Source: Tatumella morbirosei (GTDB lineage: Bacteria; Pseudomonadota; Gammaproteobacteria; Enterobacterales; Enterobacteriaceae). Taken from it: a DNA stretch of 64,000 nt. This document shows, piece after piece, positions 54,663-63,041 of this stretch. The stretch is taken from the NCBI RefSeq assembly GCF_000757425.2, contig NZ_JPKR02000004.1, positions 186,001 through 250,000 on the forward strand, written 5' to 3'. The stretch's first letter is position 1; each line of letters opens with the position of its first letter. Both the position numbers and the translations under genes were made by a program. The notes under the pieces were generated by a model that did not search any database, had not been told where the DNA came from, and saw only the letters and a program-made list of their open reading frames with translations.

Positions 54663-55127
54663 TTAACTTTTAAACGGAGCTTTACCAAACTCATTGTTTT
54701 CCTTTACAAGTTTAGTCATTAAATCAAGAAATACAGCCTTATCTGATTCATCTAATGCTTCTATCGTTCTTTCATGTGCTTTTGCTGCCAAATCTGACAT
54801 TTTTTTAAGTAAATTCTTCCCTTTTCGACTTATTTTAACCATCTTCATCCTTTTATCACTTTCATTTACTCTTCGCTCGAGCAGGCTTCTTTCTTCCAGG
54901 CGAGGGATAACTTCGGCTACGCTTGTTCGCTCAAGTCCCAGACGCAGTGCAAGAGTTAGCTGGTCCATTTCTCCGTATTCTTCTAATACGCTGAGAAGGC
55001 TGTATTGAACAGGGGTCACATTAAATTCTTTAGTTTCCTCAAGAAACAAAGCGCAATGAATCTGGTGCAGGCGCCGGATCAAAAATCCAGGGCGTGAGTA
55101 GAGTTTTGAATGTGATTTACTGGTCAT
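54663..55127 (-). CDS. MarR-family regulator at the edge of the A+T-rich catabolic cluster
   Basis: A 154-residue MarR protein. The winged helix spans LTLALRLGLERTSVAEVIPRL and the basic wing LLERRVNESDKRMKMVKIS. It is distinctly A+T and Lys richer than the preceding MarR, with a codon use matching the genes to its right. It is divergent from the amidohydrolase operon across a 261-base region containing two GTGGTATACCAC-type sites and a sigma-54-like promoter. It may repress the cluster, its own gene, or both. The ATG at 55127 has only a weak upstream AGG. Confidence 0.88.
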   Translation of the reverse strand: MTSKSHSKLYSRPGFLIRRLHQIHCALFLEETKEFNVTPVQYSLLSVLEEYGEMDQLTLALRLGLERTSVAEVIPRLEERSLLERRVNESDKRMKMVKISRKGKNLLKKMSDLAAKAHERTIEALDESDKAVFLDLMTKLVKENNEFGKAPFKS

Positions 55128-55223
55128 TATGGAAATACCTTAAGCAAAACATCGGTTTTAAAATTTACCTTACCAGAGCGGGAGTTCAAAGTTTAGCAGG
55201 ATCATATTAATGAACGAATAAAA

Positions 55224-55235
55224 GTGGTATGCCTC
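55224..55235. promoter_or_regulatory. GTGGTATACCAC-type site 1
   Basis: GTGGTATGCCTC, about 137 bases upstream of the predicted sigma-54 start of the amidohydrolase operon. Confidence 0.65.
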
Positions 55236-55274
55236 TTAATGGTGCGAGTGTGTCTTTTTAGTGCGTTACAAAAG

Positions 55275-55286
55275 GTGGTATACCAC
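55275..55286. promoter_or_regulatory. GTGGTATACCAC site 2 (perfect palindrome)
   Basis: Perfect 12-bp palindrome centred about 86 bases upstream of the predicted sigma-54 start, and 51 bases from site 1. Confidence 0.75.
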
Positions 55287-55339
55287 TTTAATTAATGATG
55301 ATATAACTTTAATTATATTAATATCAGTATGTTAACTTG

Positions 55340-55357
55340 TTGGCATGACTATTGCTA
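55340..55357 (+). promoter_or_regulatory. Sigma-54 promoter of the amidohydrolase operon
   Basis: TTGGCATGACTATTGCTAAT: -24 TGGCATG and -12 TTGCT with exact GG-N10-GC spacing (GG 55342-55343, GC 55354-55355). Predicted start near 55367, 22 bases before the ATG. Nearly the same element precedes the aldehyde dehydrogenase gene at the other end of the cluster. Confidence 0.8.
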
Positions 55358-55388
55358 ATTCTGATTTGATAAACAATCGGAGATAAAA

Positions 55389-56678
55389 ATGAAAAGCTAT
55401 ATACTTAAAGGTGGAAGAGTTATCGATCCAGCCAATGATATAGATAGTATTAATGATGTCCTTGTGGTGGACGAAAAAATTGTTGCTGTAGGACTGCATC
55501 TGGATGATGATCCTACCTGCAAATATATGGTTCAAAATGCTGAAGTCATTGATTGTCGTGACAGGTTGGTGCTACCAGGACTCATAGATACTCACGGGCA
55601 TATTTTTCAGAATGTCACGGGGCGTTTCGGACTTAACCCTGACCTCGTTGGAGTCCATTCTGGTGTAACTACGGTGATTGATCAGGGCGGGGCAAGCTGT
55701 ATTACATTGCCAGCATTTAGAAAATTTATCCAGGAACCTTCTAAAACCCGTATTCTATCATTTATTTCGGCTTATCTTGTCGGTGGCCTTGAAGGACACT
55801 TCTATCCTGAACTCTATCGTCCTGCCTGTGTTGACGTTGATGCTACGGTAAAATCCATTTGTGAAAACCGAGACCTTGCTCGTGGAATTAAAGCTCATGC
55901 TGAAATTGGCGGGTTCTCCCGATGGGGTATAGAGGTGATGAAAAAGGCCTCTATGATTGGTAAACAAAGTGAGTTACCAGTCTATATACATTTTGGTCAG
56001 CTCTGGCCTTTACCTGAAAGTGGAGGGATGGAAATAGCTCCGGATGAAGTATTACGTCAGGTAGTGCCTTTGATGAAAGAAGGAGACATTCTTGCTCATC
56101 CCTTTACACGCCATCCTGGTGGGTTTGTGGGCAGTAATGGTGAAATTCATCCTTTAGTCCGGGAAGGCTTAGCTCGTGGGCTTAAAATTGATGTTGGTCA
56201 TGGCTCCCATTTTAGCTTCAGGATAGCTCAGCAAGTTATTGATGGAGGGATTATCCCTGACACTCTTGGTGCTGACATGCACGGTTATAATACTGCGGTT
56301 CCCGCCCCGCCTGGAACCCCAGAAGAACATCCGGATCCGGATGAAGGGCATATTTTTGCCGGCAACGCTCGATTTAGCCTTGCTTCTGCTATGACCAGCA
56401 TGATGGCCCTTGGATTGAATCTTGAACAGGTTATTCCAATGGTGACAACCCATGCAGCGAAAATGGCAGGAATGGAGGATGAAATTGGTACACTTGGTGT
56501 CGGGCGTAAAGCAGATATCACGGTATTGTCTGATCAGGCAGGCCTTTGGCGCTTGCGTGATAATGAAGGGAATATGGTATTTGCGCGACGTTTAGTTGAG
56601 CCGCTATTTTGCCTGAAAAACGGGGAGTTTATCCCTGCAACGGCCAGTATTCTGCCTGTTGCTGAAACTGCGGATTAG
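55389..56678 (+). CDS. Amidohydrolase-superfamily metallohydrolase (COG3964, dihydroorotase/deacetylase-like)
   Basis: A 429-residue two-metal TIM-barrel hydrolase. Metal ligands are H69 and H71 (DTHGH), the carboxylated Lys K168 (GIKAH), H201 (YIHFG), H237 (LAHPFT) and D296 (LGADMHG). The N-terminal GGRVIDP and C-terminal VGRKADITVL are standard for the superfamily. COG3964 proteins are often misannotated as dihydroorotases; one characterised branch hydrolyses acetylated 2-hydroxy acids. The true substrate here is unknown. First gene after the sigma-54 promoter; the DUF1116 gene follows ten bases later. AATCGGAGATAA precedes the ATG. Confidence 0.87.
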   Translation: MKSYILKGGRVIDPANDIDSINDVLVVDEKIVAVGLHLDDDPTCKYMVQNAEVIDCRDRLVLPGLIDTHGHIFQNVTGRFGLNPDLVGVHSGVTTVIDQGGASCITLPAFRKFIQEPSKTRILSFISAYLVGGLEGHFYPELYRPACVDVDATVKSICENRDLARGIKAHAEIGGFSRWGIEVMKKASMIGKQSELPVYIHFGQLWPLPESGGMEIAPDEVLRQVVPLMKEGDILAHPFTRHPGGFVGSNGEIHPLVREGLARGLKIDVGHGSHFSFRIAQQVIDGGIIPDTLGADMHGYNTAVPAPPGTPEEHPDPDEGHIFAGNARFSLASAMTSMMALGLNLEQVIPMVTTHAAKMAGMEDEIGTLGVGRKADITVLSDQAGLWRLRDNEGNMVFARRLVEPLFCLKNGEFIPATASILPVAETAD

Positions 56679-56688
56679 GATTCTGATC

Positions 56689-57888
56689 ATGAAATCATTT
56701 TTTATCAGGTCTTATGGTTCTGCAGAAAATGATCTGGCACTAAACCGGTTGTATTCAGTAGTTCCTGTATGGCGTGGTGTCGTTAAGGCAAGTGAGGCTC
56801 TTAGTTTACCTGCTTATACTTTGCTGCATGCTGGTCCGGCGTTTAAGGATCCCACTGTTCCTAGCGCCCCAATTCTTTCGTCTGCGGCATTATCATCTGT
56901 TTATGAAGGTTGGGCTGACTCACCCGAAACTGCGATAAGTCTGATACGGTCAGGTAAGATAGCATTACGATCCGCACAAGAGTTTGGCGCTGTCGTGCCA
57001 CTTGCTGCAGTTATATCTCCCTCAACAACACTGGTTGAAATTGTTGATATTAACAATCCAGTACCGGGAATTTGTTGGTCTGAATTAAGCACCGGGCCTG
57101 GCCCGATGCTTCGATTTGGTTCAGGAGATATGGCCATTATTGAACGAATGAGATTCCGTGAAAAAGTTTTAGCACCAGCGTTATCTGCTATGATTGGCAA
57201 TAAACCGATACCGCTTTTTCCTCATGCACTAAATGGCCTTAAGAATGGTGATGATCTTCACGCTTCAACGTTAAGCGCAACATCCTCCTTAGCTGAAGAA
57301 TTTGCGAAGCGAAATAGTAGTGACAAGCTTCGAAACGAAGCGATATCTCTGCTCCATGACACGCCACTTTTCTTTTTGACCTTATGGATGGCAGCTTGCC
57401 AGTTGATGCTTAATGCTATGGCAAAGAATGGGAGTTCTTCAAGCCTGGTAGTAGCCCTGGCGGGCAATGGTCAACAGTGTGGTATCCGTGTGTCGGGACA
57501 GCCAGATAGATGGATAACGGCTATTGCAGGTAAGCCGACTGGAAATACAGATTGTGAGCCCTCTGAGGTTTGTGGCGTTGTCGGAGATAGTGGATGCATT
57601 GATGCCGTCGGTTTTGGTGCTCAACTTCGATACCACAGAACATCTCGTAACATGGATAGGTTATCAACTGAGACATTCGTAGATGAAGCCCTTTGGGGGG
57701 GTGGAAAGCATCCTTACTTTTCTCAATATATATCACTATCTGCTATCGATATAAGTAAGATTTCTCAATCAAGAGTTTTACCCGAAATTGCCATTGCGAT
57801 GCTTGATGCAAGGGGAAAAATAGGGCTATTGGGCAAAGGGATTTATAAAACAGAAACTGTAATGTATTTATCTGGTGTGGGGGGTTAA
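56689..57888 (+). CDS. DUF1116 protein (AllG/YlbE-like)
   Basis: A 399-residue protein that shares family segments with E. coli YlbE (AllG): LLHAGP, YEGWA, MLRFGSGD, the LAPALSAMIG helix and GIRVSGQPDRWITA. AllG acts with AllF (FdrA) and AllH in the oxamate carbamoyltransferase step of anaerobic allantoin use. Neither AllF nor AllH nor a carbamate kinase gene is next to it here, so it either has partners elsewhere or works in another reaction, perhaps carbamoyl or amide transfer connected with the amidohydrolase. The ATG at 56689 follows TTAGGATT. Not a membrane protein. Confidence 0.75.
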   Translation: MKSFFIRSYGSAENDLALNRLYSVVPVWRGVVKASEALSLPAYTLLHAGPAFKDPTVPSAPILSSAALSSVYEGWADSPETAISLIRSGKIALRSAQEFGAVVPLAAVISPSTTLVEIVDINNPVPGICWSELSTGPGPMLRFGSGDMAIIERMRFREKVLAPALSAMIGNKPIPLFPHALNGLKNGDDLHASTLSATSSLAEEFAKRNSSDKLRNEAISLLHDTPLFFLTLWMAACQLMLNAMAKNGSSSSLVVALAGNGQQCGIRVSGQPDRWITAIAGKPTGNTDCEPSEVCGVVGDSGCIDAVGFGAQLRYHRTSRNMDRLSTETFVDEALWGGGKHPYFSQYISLSAIDISKISQSRVLPEIAIAMLDARGKIGLLGKGIYKTETVMYLSGVGG

Positions 57889-58164
57889 TTTTCTAAAATA
57901 TCTGAGAAGGCCTGTGTTGATCTTGTTAAATACTAATAACCTCAACAATACCATGCAATTAATTTTTAAAGCTAATGTTTGATTATTACAAGGGCATATT
58001 TTCTTTTGCCATGGATATCTCTTTTCTTGTTGATTTTCCCGTAAGATTTTTTACTAAGGAATGTCTATGTATATGAAAGAGAAGTTTTAAATGGATTTAA
58101 TGTCATAATTTAAATAATTCATGCTTTCGTGTTTTTATACGGTGTTCTTTCTATTTAAAATTTC
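57889..58164. other. Spacer between convergent DUF1116 and nucleoside hydrolase genes
   Basis: Very A+T-rich non-coding sequence with no recognisable gene. Confidence 0.35.
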
Positions 58165-58200
58165 AAAGCCAGAATGAGTTTCATTCTGGCTTTTATTTTT
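58165..58200. terminator. Bidirectional terminator in the centre of the cluster
   Basis: Perfect 12-bp stem AAAGCCAGAATG/CATTCTGGCTTT with a five-base loop, T-rich on the plus side and A-rich before it. It serves the converging amidohydrolase and nucleoside hydrolase transcripts. Confidence 0.85.
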
Positions 58201-58272
58201 AGTTGGTTTTATATTTTGTTAATTATAAGGTGAAAATAAATTAATCCATGTGCATTCTGTCAGGAGAACAGC

Positions 58273-59259
58273 TTACTCAGGTGTATTGTCTGAGTTGCTG
58301 ACATTCTCTTGCATAAGCGAGTAGCGTTGTATTCGTTCTGTCAGCAAGGTGTAAAATCCTTCATCATCGACATGGCGCATGAACATGACATTAGGTTGCC
58401 TGTCAGTCACACCCCACCAGTCAACAACTGTCATACCCCTTGTCAGAGGCGATTTAACCTCTATGCATACGTTACAGTAGCGGCCTGAGAACAATTGCGG
58501 AGACAATAAATAAGCAATAACTGTTGGATCATGAAGGGGTCCTCCTTCTGCTCCATATTTTTCTTTGTCGGACCGTTCTGCAAACTCGAGCATTTCGGCC
58601 ACTGCAAGACCTACTGGATTCATTGTGTGACGAATATTGGCAATTCTACGCTTTAACGTTAGTAACTGATGTGTCACATCCAGTGGCATCATAACAATTG
58701 GGATACCAGAGTTAATGACTATTTCTGCTGCTTCAGGATCTGCATAAATATTAAATTCAGATGAGGGTGTAATATTTCCTCCTTCAAAAAAACCGCCTCC
58801 CATCATTATAATTTCTTTTATTTTTTCTTTGATGTCAGGATCTTTTTCGATAGCAATAGCAATGTTAGTCAATGGTCCAAGGGTGCATAGAGTAATGCTG
58901 TTTTTATCATTCTTCCTGATTTGATCAATAATAAAATCGACCGCACTCATTTCTTGCTTTTCCATAGTCGGTTCAGGCAATAGTGGACCATCCATGCCTG
59001 TTTTTCCATGTATGTGTTCAGCAGTAACTACTTTTCCCTTAAGGGGGCCGCTGGCACCAGAATATACTTTGGTATTTTGTTTCCCGGCCAGTTCACAAAT
59101 CTTCAAGGCATTTTTTGTGGTTAGTTCCACCGGTACATTGCCAGCTAAGGTTGTTATACCAAGTAATTCAATCTGCTCCGGACTGGAAAATGCCATGAGT
59201 ATAGCAATGGCATCATCCTGGCCAGGATCTGTATCAATAATTATTTTTCTTGTTAGCAT
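58273..59259 (-). CDS. Nucleoside hydrolase (IunH/RihA-type N-ribohydrolase family)
   Basis: A 328-residue Ca-dependent nucleoside hydrolase. The N-terminal DTDPGQDDAIAILMA (D9, D11, D15, D16) binds the metal and ribose, MMGGGFF and EFNIYADPEAA are family segments, and GPLHDPTVIAYLL holds the late metal-binding Asp. It hydrolyses N-glycosidic bonds of nucleosides or similar glycosides. It ends the minus-strand operon MFS - GMC - hydrolase and starts one base after the GMC gene stop. Its presence between alcohol/aldehyde oxidation genes and an amidohydrolase suggests a glycosylated nitrogen compound as the substrate. Confidence 0.93.
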   Translation of the reverse strand: MLTRKIIIDTDPGQDDAIAILMAFSSPEQIELLGITTLAGNVPVELTTKNALKICELAGKQNTKVYSGASGPLKGKVVTAEHIHGKTGMDGPLLPEPTMEKQEMSAVDFIIDQIRKNDKNSITLCTLGPLTNIAIAIEKDPDIKEKIKEIIMMGGGFFEGGNITPSSEFNIYADPEAAEIVINSGIPIVMMPLDVTHQLLTLKRRIANIRHTMNPVGLAVAEMLEFAERSDKEKYGAEGGPLHDPTVIAYLLSPQLFSGRYCNVCIEVKSPLTRGMTVVDWWGVTDRQPNVMFMRHVDDEGFYTLLTERIQRYSLMQENVSNSDNTPE

Positions 59260-59260
59260 G

Positions 59261-60904
59261 TCAGACCTCTACTGTCGTATTGTTACGGTTCTCACTTTTC
59301 TCACTCATCATTAATGTTACTGCGTGATCTGCAATAACCATTACCGTTGCATTGGTGTTTGCACTTATTATTGAGGGCATTACTGATGCATCAAATACTC
59401 TCAGGTTTTGTACCCCTCTTACCCTTAAGTGCGAATCAAGCACGGCCATAGGATCGTCATCAGCCCCCATTTTACATGTTCCTACCGGGTGCCAGTTGCT
59501 GCCGATGGTGGTTCGAATATATTGTTCAAGAAACTCATCATCTTGCAGGTTACCCGAAGGTGAATGTATTTTAGTGATCATCTCTGAAAATGGTTTATTC
59601 TGAAGTATATTGAGTAAAAATTTAGCTCCTGCTTTAAGATTCTTCAAATCCTGTGGGTCAGTTAACCATCCCGGATTTATTTGTGGCATATCTTTTGGGT
59701 TTGCTGAAGAAAGTGTTATGTCTCCACGGGATTTTGGCGCAACAAGATTTGCGGTGATAGTTGCACCTATTGTGCAAGGTTTTCCTTTTTCTGGAAGAAT
59801 GGTTCCCATACAATATAATTGAATTACAGGAGGTCCTTTGGGATCTTCAGGATTAATAAAAGCTGTTACTTCTGAACCGGTTGATGAAATTGGGCCTGAT
59901 TTGAACAATAAATATTGTAGTCCATTTTTAATCATTCTTAATCCGCGATCTTCTTTTGAAAATCCAAAATTCTTTGTAGTTTCGACCGATATTGATACAG
60001 CATAATGATCTTGTAAATTACGCCCGACCCCGGGAAGATGTGATGTAACAGGAATACCCAAAGAAGAGAGTGAATTTTTATCGCCAATACCAGACAACAT
60101 TAATATTTTAGGAGTGATAAATGCACCTGCAGTAAGGATTACCTCACCATTGGTCCTGACACTGTAAGTCTTGCCAGTTTTTTCATTACAATATTCAACC
60201 CCTACGGCCTTACCACCTTCGATAATGATTCGATGAACCCTTGAACGGTATTTTATAGTGAGTCTGGAATCGTTTTTCAGTGGGGAAATAAATCCCCTTG
60301 CACTACTCCAGCGCTCTCCATGATAGGTTGTGGACTGAATAAAACTACATCCTTTTTCGTCACCACTATTCAGGTCAGCTGAGTATGGAACCCCCATGTT
60401 TTGAAGTGTAAGTAAATAACTTCTTGAAATATCGGTTACCGGGAAATGTGCATCGGATATTTTCATAGGCCCTGAAACACCGTGGTATGGCCCAGCCAGC
60501 CGTTGATTCGACTCATGAAGCATATAATAGGGAAGCAGAGTATCCCAGTCCCAGCCAGGAACCTGATTAGCCCAACGATCGAAATCTTGTTTCGTTCCGC
60601 GAGTGTAAGTCATCGCATTTACTGAGCTGCCGCCTCCCAATACATTTGCCTGTTCTATAGTTATTTTTCGGCCATCTAATTGTGGTTGTGGTATTGATGT
60701 ATGTTTGAGTACAAATTTGTTAGGTTTTATAAGAATGCGCACGAATCCGGCAGGCATCTTTATAAACGGATGATTGTCCGGCCAGCCCCCTTCCAGCAGT
60801 AGTACTCTGGCATTATGTTTGGCAACCAAACGTCCGGCAGTAACACATCCGGCACTCCCACCCCCCACTATAATATAGTCATACTGAGACTGGTTGATAC
60901 TCAT
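59261..60904 (-). CDS. GMC-family FAD-dependent alcohol oxidoreductase, second paralogue
   Basis: A 547-residue GMC flavoprotein with DYIIVGGGSAGCVTAGRLV at the N terminus, EQANVLGGGSSVNAMTY, TAGAFITPKILMLSGIG, and the catalytic His and Asn in HPVGTCKMG and SANTNATVM. It has the same length as the paralogue at 31.0-32.6 kb but is clearly diverged and more A+T rich. It probably oxidises an alcohol to the aldehyde taken by the aldehyde dehydrogenase encoded at the right edge. Confidence 0.9.
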   Translation of the reverse strand: MSINQSQYDYIIVGGGSAGCVTAGRLVAKHNARVLLLEGGWPDNHPFIKMPAGFVRILIKPNKFVLKHTSIPQPQLDGRKITIEQANVLGGGSSVNAMTYTRGTKQDFDRWANQVPGWDWDTLLPYYMLHESNQRLAGPYHGVSGPMKISDAHFPVTDISRSYLLTLQNMGVPYSADLNSGDEKGCSFIQSTTYHGERWSSARGFISPLKNDSRLTIKYRSRVHRIIIEGGKAVGVEYCNEKTGKTYSVRTNGEVILTAGAFITPKILMLSGIGDKNSLSSLGIPVTSHLPGVGRNLQDHYAVSISVETTKNFGFSKEDRGLRMIKNGLQYLLFKSGPISSTGSEVTAFINPEDPKGPPVIQLYCMGTILPEKGKPCTIGATITANLVAPKSRGDITLSSANPKDMPQINPGWLTDPQDLKNLKAGAKFLLNILQNKPFSEMITKIHSPSGNLQDDEFLEQYIRTTIGSNWHPVGTCKMGADDDPMAVLDSHLRVRGVQNLRVFDASVMPSIISANTNATVMVIADHAVTLMMSEKSENRNNTTVEV

Positions 60905-60964
60905 AATTTAACGTCCTTTAAGAAAGTTATTTTGTTAGTATTCTATTCTAATTGCCATTAATAA

Positions 60965-62368
60965 TTACTTTCTAACTTCTGCATTAGCAGGTCTTGGAAT
61001 TAAAAATGAACTGAGTAATGCTAAAGCTGTAATAAATAATCCTGTATTAATTCCAGCGCTGTAACCAGCGACTGTTGCTGAACCTCCTTTTTCTGCTATG
61101 AGTTGTATTGCTGGCAAAATAGCAAAGCTCAATCCTGCTCCCAGATTGAATGCCCCTGCATTCAACCCAGGCAATATACCGGCATTTTCATCTGATGAAA
61201 GTACAATCCCAAGGGCATTCAGCATGATGTTTGCCATCCCGGCATAGACAGCACCTGCAGCAATAACTGCTCCAATTAATATCGGAAGAGAATGCAGACC
61301 AATGTAGTTTATAATTGCAATAGAAATCACGCTGCCCATAAGACCAATCCGAAGGACATTTGCATAGCCTAATACTGGTGCAAACCTTCCGGATAATGGA
61401 CCTATTAACCATCCTGTAAGTGCATATGGGGTCAATAGTATAAATCCCGCCCAGTCAGGACTTAATCCAAATCCGACTTCTTTATTTTGTACGTAAGACA
61501 TGATCAGACCATTAATTACTGCAAATACTCCACACATTGTTAGCACGGTAGTTAATAATAATGACCAGGTACTTTTTAGTTTAAGGTATTGAATTGGTAC
61601 TAAAGGGTGATTGCTATTTTTTCCTGCTTTCCAGAAACCTATGAAAGAAAATATTGCAATGCCTATCATGGAAAACACGGAATACCAGGATGTATTTTTT
61701 ATATTGCTCAATTCATTTAGTGCAATTAATATAGAACCCGTTGAGACTACGAGTAATACCGTCCCTACCCAGTCCATTTTTATATTTGGTGAAGGTCTGG
61801 TTTCCTTTGAGAATTTAATGACAAGCCATGATGAAATTATACTTATTATTCCAATAAACCAGAATATGGAGCGGAATCCAAGGTGTTGTGCCATTACTCC
61901 CCCAAGTATCGCATCTATACCAGCAATCCCTCCATTTACGGCAGTGATAATCCCCATTAATAAACCACATTTTTTAAGGTCTGTAATCTGGCTTCGAATC
62001 ATCATCAGACATACAGCAACGATAGGTCCACACACCCCTTGTACAATTCGACCTACATATAGCATTTCTACATTAACAGATACCGCTGAAATTATGGTTC
62101 CAATCACCATGATGAGAAGCATCCAGATCATTATCTTTTTTCGACCAATTATATCGCTCAGACGTGGTATAAATAATGAAAACAAAGCAGCTGATGTAAA
62201 AAATGCCGTCTGAGACAGCCCAACATCCACATCGTTCGATTTTAGTTCTGAAGCAATAGTTACTAATGCAGGACTTAACATACTACAATTTAACTGGAAA
62301 GCGACACATGCAGACAATAATGCCAGCATTAATTTACTGATACTCACATTGTCATCATTTTGGCTCAT
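60965..62368 (-). CDS. MFS transporter of the right-hand cluster
   Basis: A 467-residue major facilitator with about 14 hydrophobic segments. LFIPRLSDIIGRKKIMIWML is the loop 2/3 motif and MLYVGRIVQGVCGPIVAVCLMM the motif-C region of DHA2-like transporters. First gene of the MFS - GMC - nucleoside hydrolase unit, 60 bases before the GMC gene. In this setting it more likely imports the cluster's substrate than exports drugs, but direction cannot be read from sequence. CCCTCTCAG-type GAGAGGG lies just upstream of the ATG. Confidence 0.87.
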   Translation of the reverse strand: MSQNDDNVSISKLMLALLSACVAFQLNCSMLSPALVTIASELKSNDVDVGLSQTAFFTSAALFSLFIPRLSDIIGRKKIMIWMLLIMVIGTIISAVSVNVEMLYVGRIVQGVCGPIVAVCLMMIRSQITDLKKCGLLMGIITAVNGGIAGIDAILGGVMAQHLGFRSIFWFIGIISIISSWLVIKFSKETRPSPNIKMDWVGTVLLVVSTGSILIALNELSNIKNTSWYSVFSMIGIAIFSFIGFWKAGKNSNHPLVPIQYLKLKSTWSLLLTTVLTMCGVFAVINGLIMSYVQNKEVGFGLSPDWAGFILLTPYALTGWLIGPLSGRFAPVLGYANVLRIGLMGSVISIAIINYIGLHSLPILIGAVIAAGAVYAGMANIMLNALGIVLSSDENAGILPGLNAGAFNLGAGLSFAILPAIQLIAEKGGSATVAGYSAGINTGLFITALALLSSFLIPRPANAEVRK

Positions 62369-62578
62369 ATACCCTCTCAGTATGCACTTGACATTATATT
62401 TTTTTGCTAGGTAATGTGTTGTTTATGTGGAAGTTTTTAAGTTTCATCAGTTCTCAAAAGCTATTTCCCCTGGCTATCATGTTCCGGCTTACTCCGGGTG
62501 TTGACAGTGTTTTCCTTCTTTATCCTGTTTCTGATTTTTTCTCATTCTCTGAATTTTGATTAATAGCATCTAAATTAC
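62369..62578. promoter_or_regulatory. Promoter-side leader of the MFS operon
   Basis: A+T-rich leader. On the minus strand TATAAT near 62390 could be a sigma-70 -10 box; no sigma-54 element was found in this direction. Confidence 0.35.
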
Positions 62579-62590
62579 GTGGTATACCAC
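62579..62590. promoter_or_regulatory. GTGGTATACCAC site 3 (perfect palindrome)
   Basis: Perfect copy of the 12-bp palindrome, about 210 bases upstream of the MFS start codon and about 400 upstream of the aldehyde dehydrogenase promoter. Confidence 0.75.
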
Positions 62591-62794
62591 CTTTGTGTTC
62601 GGTATTCTGAACATAGATCACTAAAAGCATGAATCATGCCACAGTTGATTTTTGTTGTAGGTTTTATTTTTATTTTTAAGTGGTGATCATAACTATATGA
62701 TTTTTATTATTTTATTTATTGTTGCCTGAAGGGTTGCATGTGTGTGTGTTTTTAGGGGCACGAAGAGCATAGAGAATGTTATGAAGCCTGATAA

Positions 62795-62806
62795 GTGGTA
62801 TACCTC
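62795..62806. promoter_or_regulatory. GTGGTATACCAC-type site 4
   Basis: GTGGTATACCTC, one mismatch from the palindrome, about 181 bases upstream of the predicted aldehyde dehydrogenase start. Confidence 0.65.
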
Positions 62807-62873
62807 ATAGTGCACCATTGTTGTTCATTTCCTGCTGTGACAGTGCAGGATTTGCACAAAAACAGGGATTAGT

Positions 62874-62885
62874 GCGGTATGCCAC
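62874..62885. promoter_or_regulatory. GTGGTATACCAC-type site 5
   Basis: GCGGTATGCCAC, about 102 bases upstream of the predicted start. Confidence 0.6.
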
Positions 62886-62897
62886 TTATTTATTTGA

Positions 62898-62909
62898 GTG
62901 GCATACCTC
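62898..62909. promoter_or_regulatory. GTGGTATACCAC-type site 6
   Basis: GTGGCATACCTC, about 78 bases upstream of the predicted start and 24 bases from site 5. Confidence 0.6.
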
Positions 62910-62954
62910 TCTCTTTTGTTGATCTTGTGGTTAAATATATGTATCTCAGTGAAG

Positions 62955-62972
62955 TTGGCATAGCTTTTGCTG
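62955..62972 (+). promoter_or_regulatory. Sigma-54 promoter of the aldehyde dehydrogenase gene
   Basis: TTGGCATAGCTTTTGCTGAT: -24 TGGCATA and -12 TTGCT with exact GG-N10-GC spacing (GG 62957-62958, GC 62969-62970). Predicted start near 62982. It agrees with the amidohydrolase promoter at nearly all positions of both boxes. Confidence 0.8.
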
Positions 62973-63041
62973 ATACTTTCAACATGATTACTTTCAGTTG
63001 AGTAATTTTGCTCTTTTTAACGTTATTGTTGGAGATAAAAA

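Noticed and set aside
56689..57888. Complete allantoin/oxamate degradation operon
   Set aside because: AllF, AllH, ureidoglycolate and carbamate kinase genes are absent; only the DUF1116 family member is present.
62369..62578. Sigma-54 promoter for the minus-strand MFS operon
   Set aside because: No GG-N10-GC arrangement could be found in the minus orientation in this leader.
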